DNA from: an uncultured Pelagibacteraceae bacterium
GTDB taxonomy: Bacteria > Pseudomonadota > Alphaproteobacteria > Pelagibacterales > Pelagibacteraceae
Length of the DNA: 36,912 bases
Reading direction: 5' to 3'
Assembly (NCBI GenBank): GCA_902559075.1
Contig: CACEGO010000008.1
Span: 1-36,912 of the forward strand
In this document: positions 16,071 through 23,975 of the stretch, piece after piece
How positions within the stretch are numbered: position 1 is the stretch's first letter
How the letters are laid out: the number at the start of each line of letters is the position of its first letter
Made by a program: the position numbers and the translations under genes
Notes under the pieces: model-generated
The model's database searches: none
What the model saw: only the letters and a program-made list of their open reading frames with translations
Told to the model about the DNA's origin: nothing

Positions 16071-16958
16071 ATGTTCAAGGGATTTAAAAAAAAATTTGTT
16101 AAAGTAAACAAGGGTAAAATATTTTGTAGATTTAAAGGTAACGGTCCGCCCTTATTGCTACTTCACGGATATCCACAATCACATATAATGTGGCACAAGA
16201 CTGCCCCAGAACTTAGTAAATATTTCACAGTAATAGTCGCTGATCTTAGAGGATACGGGGATAGTTTAGTTTTGCCTGGTGGAAATAATCATAAGAATTA
16301 TTCTAAAAGAGAAATGGCAAAAGATATGGTTCAGTTGATGAGTAAATTAACTTTTAAAAAATTTTTTGTTGCTGGACATGATAGGGGTGGAAGAGTTGCA
16401 CACAGAATGGCAAGAGATTATAGAAACAAAATTATGGCTTTAAGCGTATTAGACATTTGTCCAACTCTCGATATGTACGAGCATACAGATATGAAATTTG
16501 CAAAAGGATATTTTCATTGGTTTTATTTAATACAACCCGCACCTTTACCGGAGAAAATGATAATGGCAGATCCTAAAAGATGGCTACATAGTCGGTTTAA
16601 TAGGTCATCTAAACTTGCGATTGGAAAAGTTGAAGATGAATATTTTAGAGCTTTTAAACAAAATAAAAGAATTCACGCAACATGCGAGGATTATAGAGCT
16701 GCGGCGACTATAGACTTAGAGCACGATAAAAAAGATAGAAATAAAAAATTAAATATTCCTATTCAAGTTTTATGGGGAAAAAAAGGAGTAGTTGGAAAGC
16801 AGTTTAATGCGATTAAAATTTGGCAAAAATATACAAACAAAAAAATTTATGGTGCAGAAATCAATTCAGATCATTTTATTCCAGAGGAAAGTCCTAAACA
16901 AACTATAAATCACTTAAAAAAATTTTTTTTAAAAAATGTTAAAAATAATTCCAAATAA
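16071..16958 (+). CDS. Alpha/beta hydrolase, fluoroacetate/haloacetate dehalogenase-like
   Basis: This 295-residue alpha/beta-hydrolase carries the full active-site set known from fluoroacetate dehalogenases. The nucleophile Asp104 and the carboxylate-binding Arg105 and Arg108 lie in AGHDRGGR. The acid Asp128 is in VLDICPT, the halide-pocket His149 and Trp150 in GYFHWFY, Tyr208 in CEDYRAAATIDLEHD, and the base His268 in SDHFIPEESP. HGYPQSHIMW (oxyanion side) and DLRGYGDS are also typical. The residue numbers happen to match those I recall for the Burkholderia enzyme. The reaction would be hydrolysis of a haloacetate to glycolate; epoxide or ester substrates remain possible. It overlaps the following dioxygenase gene by 23 bp. 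Confidence 0.85.
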   Translation: MFKGFKKKFVKVNKGKIFCRFKGNGPPLLLLHGYPQSHIMWHKTAPELSKYFTVIVADLRGYGDSLVLPGGNNHKNYSKREMAKDMVQLMSKLTFKKFFVAGHDRGGRVAHRMARDYRNKIMALSVLDICPTLDMYEHTDMKFAKGYFHWFYLIQPAPLPEKMIMADPKRWLHSRFNRSSKLAIGKVEDEYFRAFKQNKRIHATCEDYRAAATIDLEHDKKDRNKKLNIPIQVLWGKKGVVGKQFNAIKIWQKYTNKKIYGAEINSDHFIPEESPKQTINHLKKFFLKNVKNNSK

Positions 16959-17727
16959 AAAAAATATTGGAGCAGAAATAATTGTAAATTTAAAAGATAT
17001 TACAACTAAAGATATTTTAAAAATTAAGAAAGCACTGAATAAATATGGAATGTTATATTTTAAGGAACAAAAATTAACTTCTAAACTTTATATAAAGTTT
17101 GCAAAATATTTTGGAAATTTAGCTAACTACCCAAGATTAAAAGGTTTAAATAAAAAATTTCCTCAAATTACAGTAGTGCAAAGAAAATCAACTGATAAAG
17201 GACCAAGTTTTGGTGAACAATTTCATACAGACTCCATTTATACAAAAAAGCCACCAAGATTTACAATGTTGTTATCAAAACTTGTGCCAAAAAAAGGGAA
17301 AGCTAATACAGAATTTTGTTCTCAATATCTTGCTTATAAAGAACTACCAAATTCAATAAAAAAAAAAATTAAAAATCTTAAAGGAAATTATTCCTCAGAA
17401 GGTCCAATTTCAATTACAACAAAAGAAAGAGTAAAGGAAAAAGGAAAAAAAATTAAAGAACTCAAATCTTCACACAAAATAATAAAGAAAATTAGTTCAA
17501 ATTATTCTATTTATTGTAGTCCAGGACATTTTGTTAATTTTAATTCAAAGATAAAAAATCAAGAAAAATTAAAAATATTTTTATTTAATCATCAAAAAAA
17601 AAAAAAGTTTCAATTTTCATTGCCATGGGAAAAAAACCAATTAGCTATATGGGATAATAGATCTATGCTTCATCAGGCAACACCTTTTAAAGGTAATAGG
17701 ATTATGCATAGAATAACAATCAAATAA
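16936..17727 (+). CDS. TauD/TfdA-family Fe(II)/2-oxoglutarate dioxygenase
   Basis: This 263-residue protein has the facial triad of the family: His97 and Asp99 in QFHTDS and His246 in NRSMLHQA. Arg259 in MHRITI binds 2-oxoglutarate. The N-terminal IKKALNKYGMLYFKEQ segment matches the 'l-x-x-x-G-v-l-v-f-R-d-Q' opening of TauD enzymes. These enzymes hydroxylate substrates such as taurine, alkyl sulfates or other small acids; the sequence does not tell which. A very lysine-rich middle (about residues 140-185) is probably just AT-driven codon drift. It overlaps the dehalogenase-like gene by 23 bp and is followed 3 bp later by an AEC transporter, suggesting a small catabolic or uptake cassette. 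Confidence 0.88.
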   Translation: MLKIIPNKKNIGAEIIVNLKDITTKDILKIKKALNKYGMLYFKEQKLTSKLYIKFAKYFGNLANYPRLKGLNKKFPQITVVQRKSTDKGPSFGEQFHTDSIYTKKPPRFTMLLSKLVPKKGKANTEFCSQYLAYKELPNSIKKKIKNLKGNYSSEGPISITTKERVKEKGKKIKELKSSHKIIKKISSNYSIYCSPGHFVNFNSKIKNQEKLKIFLFNHQKKKKFQFSLPWEKNQLAIWDNRSMLHQATPFKGNRIMHRITIK

Positions 17728-17730
17728 TTT

Positions 17731-18657
17731 ATGTTCACAATTTTTTTAGGACTTACACCATTTATATTTATTACATTTGTAGGTTTTGTATTTGGTAAAT
17801 TAAAAATTTTAGATCTCAATCATGCTAAAATTCTAAATCTTTTTTTGTTCTATGTTGCAGTTCCAGCATTAATTATTCAGTTGATTGCACAAAATGAAAT
17901 TGAACAAGTAGATTTCAAACAAATTTTCTCTTATCTTATTATGCAATCAATATGTGGGATTATTGCTTATTTAATTACTTCTAAGTATTTCAAAAGATCA
18001 ATTCCAGAGTCTATTATTTGGGCTTTAACAGTTGCATTATCAAACCATGTGACTTTGCTTTTGCCAATAACAGAAATTTATTTTCGACAAAATGTAATCA
18101 CACAAGTTGCAAGTATTATATTAATGGATGGAGTAATTTTATTATCTGTAATTGCTTTTTTCCTAGAATTATCTACAAAAAAAAACTTAAATTTAATTAC
18201 TTTTATTAAAAATTTAATTTTAAACCCATTTATTCTCTCAATAATTGTTGGTTTATTATTTTTATTATTAAATTTTAATATTGATCAAACACCAATAGAG
18301 TATACTTTGTCTAAACTTGCAGCATGCGTCTCACCAGTTGGATTGTTTGCAATTGGGATTATTCTTTCATTTTACACCAAAGATGTAATTAATAAATTTT
18401 CTGTTTCTATATCAATTTTAAAATTAATTGTTTCTCCAATTATTTTATTATTGATTGGACTAGTTTTTTTTAATGCAGGATTGCCAGCTGAAATACCAGG
18501 TGCTTTCTTTGTGAGTGTTGCACCTTGTGGAGTTACTTCTATAGTTTTATGTGCTGCTTATAATGTGAGTCCTAAAAATATAATAAAAGCAATTTTTGTT
18601 TCTACAATTGCATCTATAGGGACTATATTTTTTGCAATTAAGTATTTAACTTTATAA
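17731..18657 (+). CDS. AEC family transporter (auxin efflux carrier / MdcF-like)
   Basis: This 308-residue polytopic protein has about ten membrane segments in two similar halves. It shows the AEC-family pattern of a first helix ending GFVFGKLKIL, FYVAVPALIIQLIA, a central hydrophilic break near residue 150, SPVGLFAIGIILS and the C-terminal FFVSVAPCGVTSIVLCAAYNV. Members move malonate, other carboxylates or unknown organic acids. It is the last gene of the hemC-to-AEC plus-strand run. The last 6 bp (TTATAA, a palindrome) supply stop codons to both this gene and the convergent MBL gene. Confidence 0.9.
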   Translation: MFTIFLGLTPFIFITFVGFVFGKLKILDLNHAKILNLFLFYVAVPALIIQLIAQNEIEQVDFKQIFSYLIMQSICGIIAYLITSKYFKRSIPESIIWALTVALSNHVTLLLPITEIYFRQNVITQVASIILMDGVILLSVIAFFLELSTKKNLNLITFIKNLILNPFILSIIVGLLFLLLNFNIDQTPIEYTLSKLAACVSPVGLFAIGIILSFYTKDVINKFSVSISILKLIVSPIILLLIGLVFFNAGLPAEIPGAFFVSVAPCGVTSIVLCAAYNVSPKNIIKAIFVSTIASIGTIFFAIKYLTL

Positions 18658-19635
18658 CAATTTATTTAGAGGACTAACTTCTCCAATTTTAAAAATAATA
18701 GCATCTTCTTTATTAAAACCATATTTTTCAGCACCATCTTTAAATCTAATTGGTGGTTCCATAATTGGCTCAAATGACAAAACAAATGTTCCCCAATGCA
18801 TTCCTAATACTTTTCTACTTTTTAGGTCTTGTGCAATATTCAAGGCTTCTTCTGGTGTAGTATGATAAATAGTTTTATCAAACATTGGTTTGAAATTATA
18901 AGCTCCAATATTGATCATTGTCAGATCTATAGGACCGTATTTTTCTCCTAGTTTTTTGTAGATTTCTCCATATCCAGTGTCACATGCGAATAAAATTTTG
19001 TTATTTTTATATTCTATAAGAAAATTACCCCACAAAGTTTTATTAGTGTCTGTTAAACTTCTCTTTGACCAATGAACTGCAGGAAGTAAAGAAATTTTCA
19101 AATTCTCATTTATAATTATTTGATCATACCAATCCATTTCATTTACATCTCTATATCCTTTAAAATATTTACCAAGATTTAGAGGTGTTAATACTTTTGC
19201 ACTCTTAAAAGGAAAATTTCTAATTGTTGACATGTCCTGATGATCGTAATGATTATGAGTGAGTAAAAAAATATCCGTTTTAGGTATCTCGTTTAATTTT
19301 ATTGCAGGATTAGTAAATCTTTTTGGACCAAAGATTAGTGGTCCAGCGTTCTTTGAAAATACAGGATCTGTTATAATTGTAGTTCCACCTAATTTTATAA
19401 GGTATGTCGCGTGACCTATCCAAGCAATATAATCATCATCTTTATATTTTTCTAAATCAGCTAATACTTTTTCTTTTTTAATCACATGTTCTTTTGGATA
19501 AGATAAATCAACTTTTTTTCTCAATTTACTGAAAGTTCTATAAGAAAATTTTCCTGACCTAGATATTATTACTGGAGATCCTTTTGGATTTCTGAAAGTG
19601 CCATCAGGTAAATGATGATAAGGTCTTTCTTTCAT
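18652..19635 (-). CDS. MBL-fold metallo-hydrolase, NAPE-PLD-like
   Basis: This 327-residue metallo-beta-lactamase-fold protein shows IAWIGHATYLIKLGGTTIITDPVFS, then LLTHNHYDHQDMSTI with the HxHxDH zinc motif, an AVHWSKRSL histidine, FACDTGYGE with the bridging aspartate, and the late GMHWGTFVLSFE histidine. The opening (YHHLPDGTFRNPKGSP) and overall order match the NAPE-PLD / RomA-like branch, which includes phospholipase D-type enzymes and many proteins of unknown substrate. No signal peptide is seen. It lies 1 bp after the PQQ-type dehydrogenase gene in a minus-strand operon. Confidence 0.9.
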   Translation of the reverse strand: MKERPYHHLPDGTFRNPKGSPVIISRSGKFSYRTFSKLRKKVDLSYPKEHVIKKEKVLADLEKYKDDDYIAWIGHATYLIKLGGTTIITDPVFSKNAGPLIFGPKRFTNPAIKLNEIPKTDIFLLTHNHYDHQDMSTIRNFPFKSAKVLTPLNLGKYFKGYRDVNEMDWYDQIIINENLKISLLPAVHWSKRSLTDTNKTLWGNFLIEYKNNKILFACDTGYGEIYKKLGEKYGPIDLTMINIGAYNFKPMFDKTIYHTTPEEALNIAQDLKSRKVLGMHWGTFVLSFEPIMEPPIRFKDGAEKYGFNKEDAIIFKIGEVSPLNKLL

Positions 19636-19636
19636 A

Positions 19637-20704
19637 TTATTTTTTCTTCTCCATCAACCATAAGCTATTTCCCGCAAGAAAATATATTTTTCCATTAACC
19701 GGGTGAACTTGTATGTCTCTTATTCTCCCAACTTTATCTTTAAAAACAATTGTTTCTTGAATGTTAGATAAATTTTGAAAGTTTAATTTTCTCATTGATT
19801 TATCTTTTAAAGAAGTAATGAGCGCTTCGCCATTCCATTCATGAAATTCTTTTCCATTATAAATAGTTATGGCACTTGCAGCTATTGAAGGTACCCAATA
19901 TTGGATTGCTTTGGTAAAACCTGGTTTCCATTTAGGTCCAATCTTTGACCCTGAATAATTTGTTCCGCCCCAACCTAAAATTTTCCAACCATAATTTTCT
20001 CCTTTTTTAATTTCACCAAACCAATCACCACCTTTTGCACCATGGTTGCTTGCATAAATTTTTCCATCAAAAGGAGAATGAGTTAGACCTTGAGGATTTC
20101 GAACACCGATTTGATAAATTTCTGGTAACCAATCTGATTTCCCCTCGAATTTAGGGTTATCTTTTGGAATACTACCATCTAAATGAATTCTGATAATACT
20201 TCCAGGGTGATTTGCTGGATCTTGAGCAATCATGCCACCACCTCTTTCACCAGTGGATGCAAAAAGATAATTATCTTTTATAGCTAGTCTTGAACCAAAA
20301 TGATAACCAGATTCTATTGGTGGTTCAGCTTGAAATATATTTTTAAAATCTAAATTTTTTTTATTTAATTCAGCTTTTGCAATCGAGGTGCTTGTTTTCC
20401 AATTCCCTCTATTTTCTGAATAAGAAATCCATAAGTGATTATTTTGGTAAATAATATCTAATAAACCTCCCTGTCCGTGAACAAAATAATTTAAGTTATG
20501 TTTAACTTCATAAACTTCTTTAGAAATAATATTTACTATTTTTATTTTTCCGGTTTTTTCAGTGATAATAAGCTCTTCATTATTTATAAAAGACGATCCC
20601 CATGGCTCATTTAAATTTGCCAATTTCTTAAAAGTAAAATTTTCAGAAAAACTTTTTGATGAAAATAAAAAAAAGAAAAATATAGAAAAAAAATATTTGA
20701 TCAC
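19637..20704 (-). CDS. PQQ-dependent sugar dehydrogenase family protein (glucose/sorbosone dehydrogenase type)
   Basis: This is a secreted six-bladed beta-propeller of the Asd/YliI type. Visible pieces are NLNEPWGSSF, HGQGGLLDI, GERGGGMIAQDPANHPGSIIRI, GVRNPQGL, NHGAKGGDWFGEIKKGENYGW and YWVPSIAASAITIY. I place the start at GTG 20704, one base after the SDR stop, giving MIKYFFSIFFFFLFSSKSFS, a clean signal peptide. ATGs at 20740 and 20731 would put extra polar residues in front of it and overlap the SDR gene. Such proteins oxidise aldose sugars with PQQ, although PQQ dependence is unproven for many members. Confidence 0.85.
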   Translation of the reverse strand: MIKYFFSIFFFFLFSSKSFSENFTFKKLANLNEPWGSSFINNEELIITEKTGKIKIVNIISKEVYEVKHNLNYFVHGQGGLLDIIYQNNHLWISYSENRGNWKTSTSIAKAELNKKNLDFKNIFQAEPPIESGYHFGSRLAIKDNYLFASTGERGGGMIAQDPANHPGSIIRIHLDGSIPKDNPKFEGKSDWLPEIYQIGVRNPQGLTHSPFDGKIYASNHGAKGGDWFGEIKKGENYGWKILGWGGTNYSGSKIGPKWKPGFTKAIQYWVPSIAASAITIYNGKEFHEWNGEALITSLKDKSMRKLNFQNLSNIQETIVFKDKVGRIRDIQVHPVNGKIYFLAGNSLWLMEKKK

Positions 20705-20705
20705 T

Positions 20706-21416
20706 TTATGAAAGTTTAGATCTACCACCATCAACAGCAATTATTTGGCCTGTAACCCAAGAACTATCTTCTGTTAGTAAGAATTTAGCAAGAGCAGCAG
20801 AGTCTTTACCTTCTCCCAATCTTTTAAGAGGATGTGCTTTTGCAATACCTTCAGCTATAGCAGTATTTTTTAACATTGGTTCTGCTATTTTAGATTTTGT
20901 TAAACTTGGTGCCACACAATTTACTCTTATGTTTGGAGCAAATTCAGCTGCAAGAGAAACCGTTAAACCCTCAACAGCTGCTTTTGTTGAAGCTATTATT
21001 GCATGATTTGTAAAACCTCTTTGAGCAGCAACAGTTGAAAATAACACTATTGAACCTTTATTTTTTTTTAAACTTTCCTGATATCCTTTAATAGCTTCTA
21101 CAGCAGAATAAAGATTAAGTTTCATACATTTTTGAAAGTCTTGTTCATTTACCATTCTTAATGGTTTTAGATCAATAGAACCTACACAATATGCTATGCC
21201 TTTAATTTCAGAAATATCTGATTTAACTTTTTCTATAAACCCATCCTCTAAAACATCTGCAACTGTATGTGAGCATCCAAGTTTTTCAGAGACAGAGCCA
21301 AGTTCACTTTCATTTCTTCCAACTAAATGAATATCGTTTCCAGAGTTTTTTAATTGTTCCGCTAAACTTGATCCTATAGAACCTGTCGCACCAAAAATTA
21401 CATATTTTTCTGACAT
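20706..21416 (-). CDS. SDR-family protein lacking the catalytic tyrosine
   Basis: This 236-residue Rossmann protein has the NAD(P)-binding GATGSIGSSLA (about residues 9-19), LVGRNESEL, a VADVL acidic segment, YCVGS in place of NNAG, the structural Asn in LNLYS (N101), Ser127 in LFSTVAA, Lys145, and the C-terminal VTGQIIAVDGGRS. The usual Tyr of Y-x-x-x-K is Ile141 (I-A-S-T-K). A group of bacterial SDR proteins with an 'N-H-x-x-I-A-x-x-K' reading has the same change, so it is likely a real subfamily, probably with a different mechanism or a binding role. It is the first gene of a three-gene minus-strand operon and diverges from the photolyase gene with only 27 bp between start codons. Confidence 0.85.
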   Translation of the reverse strand: MSEKYVIFGATGSIGSSLAEQLKNSGNDIHLVGRNESELGSVSEKLGCSHTVADVLEDGFIEKVKSDISEIKGIAYCVGSIDLKPLRMVNEQDFQKCMKLNLYSAVEAIKGYQESLKKNKGSIVLFSTVAAQRGFTNHAIIASTKAAVEGLTVSLAAEFAPNIRVNCVAPSLTKSKIAEPMLKNTAIAEGIAKAHPLKRLGEGKDSAALAKFLLTEDSSWVTGQIIAVDGGRSKLS

Positions 21417-21430
21417 AAAAAATTTTATTA

Positions 21431-21438
21431 GTTATATT
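21431..21438. promoter_or_regulatory. Overlapping divergent -10 elements between SDR and photolyase genes
   Basis: In the 27-bp spacer, TATATT (21433-21438, plus) overlaps TATAAC (21436-21431, minus). The plus start site would fall at about 21445, i.e. at the photolyase ATG (21444). That implies a leaderless or nearly leaderless photolyase mRNA and shared control with the SDR operon. No good -35 is visible on either strand. Confidence 0.35.
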
Positions 21439-21443
21439 TAACT

Positions 21444-22934
21444 ATGAAGTTATTTTTTATACTTGGTAATCAATTATTTCCAACAAAATACCTAGACCGC
21501 TTCAAAAAAGACCACCTATTTTTTATGGCTGAAGATAAGGGTTTATGCACTTATGAAAAGCATCATAAGCAAAAAATTTTATTATTTCTATCCTCAATGC
21601 GTTCTTATGCAGATGGATTAAGAAAAAACAAATTTAAATTAGATTATTTTAAAATCGAAGAAAAAGAATTTAATGATGATTATTTAAAAAAACTAAAAAA
21701 AATAATTACACAAAAAAAAGTAAAAGAAATTTCAAGTTTTGAAGTAGAGGATAAATTTTTTGAAAAAAAAATTTCACAATTTTTAAAAAAAGAAAAAATA
21801 CACTGGAATGTTATTCAAACTCCTATGTTTTTAAATTCAAGAGCTGAATTTAAAAATTATTTAATAAAATCAAAAAAACCTTTTATGGCAACTTTTTACA
21901 AAGATGTTAGAAAAAAATCAGGAATACTGATGGGTTCAGATGGTAATCCAATCGGTGGTAAATGGAGCTTTGATGAAGATAACAGAAACAAATTACCCAA
22001 AAATATTTCCATCCCTAAATTTCCAAAAATCAATGAAACCATTCACACAAAAAAATTAAAGCCTATTATTGAAAAAGAATTTAAAAATCACCCAGGAAGT
22101 ACAAATAATTTTTGGTTTGCAACAGAATACGAAGATGTAGTTAAACTTTTAAATTTTTTTATAAAAGAAAAATCTAATCTTTTTGGTGACTATGAGGATG
22201 CAGTTGATCAAAAGGACAATATTTTATTCCATAGTGCATTAAGTCCTTATATAAATTTAGGTTTAATTACTCCTGAATTTGTTATTCAAAAAGTTCTAGA
22301 CTTTCACAAGAAAAATAAAATCAGAATGAATTCTTTAGAGGGCTATATCCGGCAGGTTATTGGTTGGCGAGAATTTATGCGTGGAATTTATCAGTCGTAT
22401 TCACAAGAAATGGAAACCGGAAATTTTTTTAAACAAAATAGAAAAATGAAAAGTTCTTGGTATGATGGGACTACTGGTCTTCCACCTTTAGATTATGCAA
22501 TTAAAAATGCCGTTAATCATGGTTGGTCACATCACATTGAAAGGTTAATGATTTTATCAAACATTATGAACCTTTGTGAAATCAAGCCGACAATTGTTTA
22601 TAAGTGGTTTATGGAGATGTTCGTAGATTCTTCAGACTGGGTAATGGTTCCCAATGTATATGGAATGGGATTGTTTAGTGATGGAGGAATTTTTGCAACC
22701 AAACCTTATATCTGTGGATCTGCATATTTTATGAAAATGATGGACTTTAAAAAGGGTGATTGGTGTAACATTATGGATGGTTTGTACTGGAGGTTTATTG
22801 ATCGAAATAGAAAATTTTTTTTAAAAAATCCTCGTTTATCGATGATGGTAAGGATATTTGATAAAATGAAATCTGATAGAAAAAAATTGATTTTATTAGA
22901 AGCTGATAAATTCATTAAACAAAATACAATTTGA
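21444..22934 (+). CDS. Photolyase/cryptochrome of the FeS-BCP family, apparently without the iron-sulfur ligands
   Basis: This 496-residue flavoprotein matches the bacterial (6-4) photolyase / PhrB-CryB group (COG3046). An N-terminal Rossmann-like antenna domain begins [10 protein letters not shown]. The helical FAD domain has [14 protein letters not shown], the [19 protein letters not shown] helix with the His-His pair (363-364), [25 protein letters not shown] and [10 protein letters not shown]. In PhrB-type proteins four cysteines hold a [4Fe-4S] cluster, two of them as C-x2-C soon after the M-S-D-Y position. Here that place reads MMDFKKGD and the segment is about ten residues short. Only C441 before LYW seems to be kept, so the cluster is probably absent. 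DUF2256 follows with a 1-bp overlap. Light-driven repair of (6-4) lesions or a photoreceptor role is inferred. Confidence 0.9.
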   Translation: MKLFFILGNQLFPTKYLDRFKKDHLFFMAEDKGLCTYEKHHKQKILLFLSSMRSYADGLRKNKFKLDYFKIEEKEFNDDYLKKLKKIITQKKVKEISSFEVEDKFFEKKISQFLKKEKIHWNVIQTPMFLNSRAEFKNYLIKSKKPFMATFYKDVRKKSGILMGSDGNPIGGKWSFDEDNRNKLPKNISIPKFPKINETIHTKKLKPIIEKEFKNHPGSTNNFWFATEYEDVVKLLNFFIKEKSNLFGDYEDAVDQKDNILFHSALSPYINLGLITPEFVIQKVLDFHKKNKIRMNSLEGYIRQVIGWREFMRGIYQSYSQEMETGNFFKQNRKMKSSWYDGTTGLPPLDYAIKNAVNHGWSHHIERLMILSNIMNLCEIKPTIVYKWFMEMFVDSSDWVMVPNVYGMGLFSDGGIFATKPYICGSAYFMKMMDFKKGDWCNIMDGLYWRFIDRNRKFFLKNPRLSMMVRIFDKMKSDRKKLILLEADKFIKQNTI

Positions 22935-23062
22935 TGAAAAAAGAAAATTTACCAACCAAAACTTGCCCAGTTTGTAAAAGACCATTTACTTGGCGAAAAA
23001 AATGGAAGTTGAATTGGGAGAGAGTAAAATATTGTTCCAAGAAGTGTTCTAAGCTAAGTTAA
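22934..23062 (+). CDS. DUF2256 small zinc-finger protein, partner of the photolyase
   Basis: This 42-residue protein starts at the ATG that overlaps the photolyase stop (TGATG). It matches DUF2256 over its whole length: [19 protein letters not shown], then W-E-x-V-K-Y-C-S-x-x-C. The four cysteines (11, 14, 34, 38) should bind one zinc. DUF2256 proteins are commonly found beside or fused to cryptochrome/photolyase genes of this family, which supports both calls. The role is unknown; nucleic-acid or protein binding is plausible. Confidence 0.9.
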   Translation: MKKENLPTKTCPVCKRPFTWRKKWKLNWERVKYCSKKCSKLS

Positions 23063-23070
23063 GCTAAGTG
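23051..23070 (+). repeat. 10-bp near-perfect tandem duplication at a gene junction
   Basis: AAGCTAAGTT and AAGCTAAGTG lie head to tail. The duplication supplies the TAA stop of DUF2256 (23060-23062) and the GTG start of the next gene (23068-23070). Removing one copy would delete the TAA and let the DUF2256 frame run on, so the repeat shapes the junction. Confidence 0.8.
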
Positions 23071-23787
23071 AATATTATAGTATTACAGCATATTAAAATA
23101 GAAGACCCAGGTTACATTAAAGATTTAATGTTATCTGATGAATTAAATTTAACTACAATTGAGTTAGATGAAGGTGAAAAAATACCAGAAGATTTAACTA
23201 AATTTGATGGAATGTTTTGTATGGGCGGACCGATGGATACCTATATGGAAAAGGAATACCCATGGCTAATTGAGGAAAAGAAAAAAATTAAAGAGTTCGT
23301 TGTAGATTTAAAAAAACCTTATTTAGGTTTTTGTTTGGGTTGTCAGCTTTTAGGAGAAGTAGTTGGTGGTAAAGTTGTTAAATCAAATCCAGCAGAAATT
23401 GGGATTATGGATATCAATTTTTCTAAAAAAAAAGAAAAAGATAATTTGTTTTCACAGTTTCCTGATAAAATAAAAAGCTTACAATGGCATTCTTATGAGG
23501 TTCAGGGAATTGAAAACAATAATGATATAACTTTACTGGCTTCCTCACCGATTACTAAATATCAAATTTTTAAATATCAAAACCACGCTTATGGAATTCA
23601 ATTTCACATAGAAATAAAAGATACTACAGTAAATGAATGGGGATGTGTTCCTGAATATAAGAAAGCTTTGGAAGATCAGCTTGGTAATGGCGCATTAGAA
23701 AAGTTTGATCAATCAGCAAAAGATAATATGAATGACATGAATAATTATTCTACAATTCTTTATAATAATTTTAAAAAACTTCTATGA
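23068..23787 (+). CDS. Class I glutamine amidotransferase-like protein (stand-alone)
   Basis: This 239-residue protein is a GATase-1 domain with the full triad: nucleophile Cys89 in LGFCLGCQLLG, His180 and Glu182 in YGIQFHIEI. MFCMGGPMDTY supplies the oxyanion-side glycines. It resembles the stand-alone 'GMP synthase-like' amidotransferases, in which the acceptor is unknown, and no ATP-pyrophosphatase or synthase domain is present. The start is GTG at 23068; the N-terminus MNIIVLQHIKIEDPG is the family's usual opening, so the start looks right. It lies 5 bp after DUF2256 and overlaps the next gene by 4 bp, so it belongs to the photolyase operon. Confidence 0.9.
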   Translation: MNIIVLQHIKIEDPGYIKDLMLSDELNLTTIELDEGEKIPEDLTKFDGMFCMGGPMDTYMEKEYPWLIEEKKKIKEFVVDLKKPYLGFCLGCQLLGEVVGGKVVKSNPAEIGIMDINFSKKKEKDNLFSQFPDKIKSLQWHSYEVQGIENNNDITLLASSPITKYQIFKYQNHAYGIQFHIEIKDTTVNEWGCVPEYKKALEDQLGNGALEKFDQSAKDNMNDMNNYSTILYNNFKKLL

Positions 23788-23975
23788 TTTATATAAAGGC
23801 TGAAATACCCAAAGAGTTAAACCATATAGATGATGAACTAAAAGCAATCTATCACAGTAAAGATACAGTTTGTTTTTACATCTTTAAATCAAGAGAAATA
23901 AGAAATGAATTTGTAGAAAAAACAAAGGGTATGGATAAAACTGAGTGTGAAGAAATATATAAAAATTATGAATAA
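23784..23975 (+). CDS. Small hypothetical protein in the photolyase operon
   Basis: This soluble, charged 63-residue protein is one I do not recognise. It has alternating short strands and helices and two cysteines (in KDTVCFYIF and KTECEEIY) and no membrane segment. Overlaps of 4 bp with the amidotransferase gene and 8 bp with the next small gene suggest translational coupling, which supports a real gene. No function can be assigned. Confidence 0.65.
   Translation: MIYIKAEIPKELNHIDDELKAIYHSKDTVCFYIFKSREIRNEFVEKTKGMDKTECEEIYKNYE

Noticed and set aside
20705-20740. Longer starts for the PQQ-type dehydrogenase (ATG 20740 or 20731)
   Set aside because: They overlap the SDR gene by 26-35 bp and move the signal peptide away from the N-terminus; GTG 20704 gives a proper signal peptide.
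21444-22934. Classical class I CPD photolyase
   Set aside because: The motif order ([20 protein letters not shown]) and the adjacent DUF2256 point to the FeS-BCP family instead.
22934-23062. Reading the short frame after the photolyase as a decayed gene end
   Set aside because: It is a complete DUF2256 protein with its own overlapping ATG and all four cysteines.
23947-23967. Earlier ATG for the small membrane protein
   Set aside because: It adds seven mostly basic residues within the preceding gene; the start at 23968 gives a better-shaped membrane protein.
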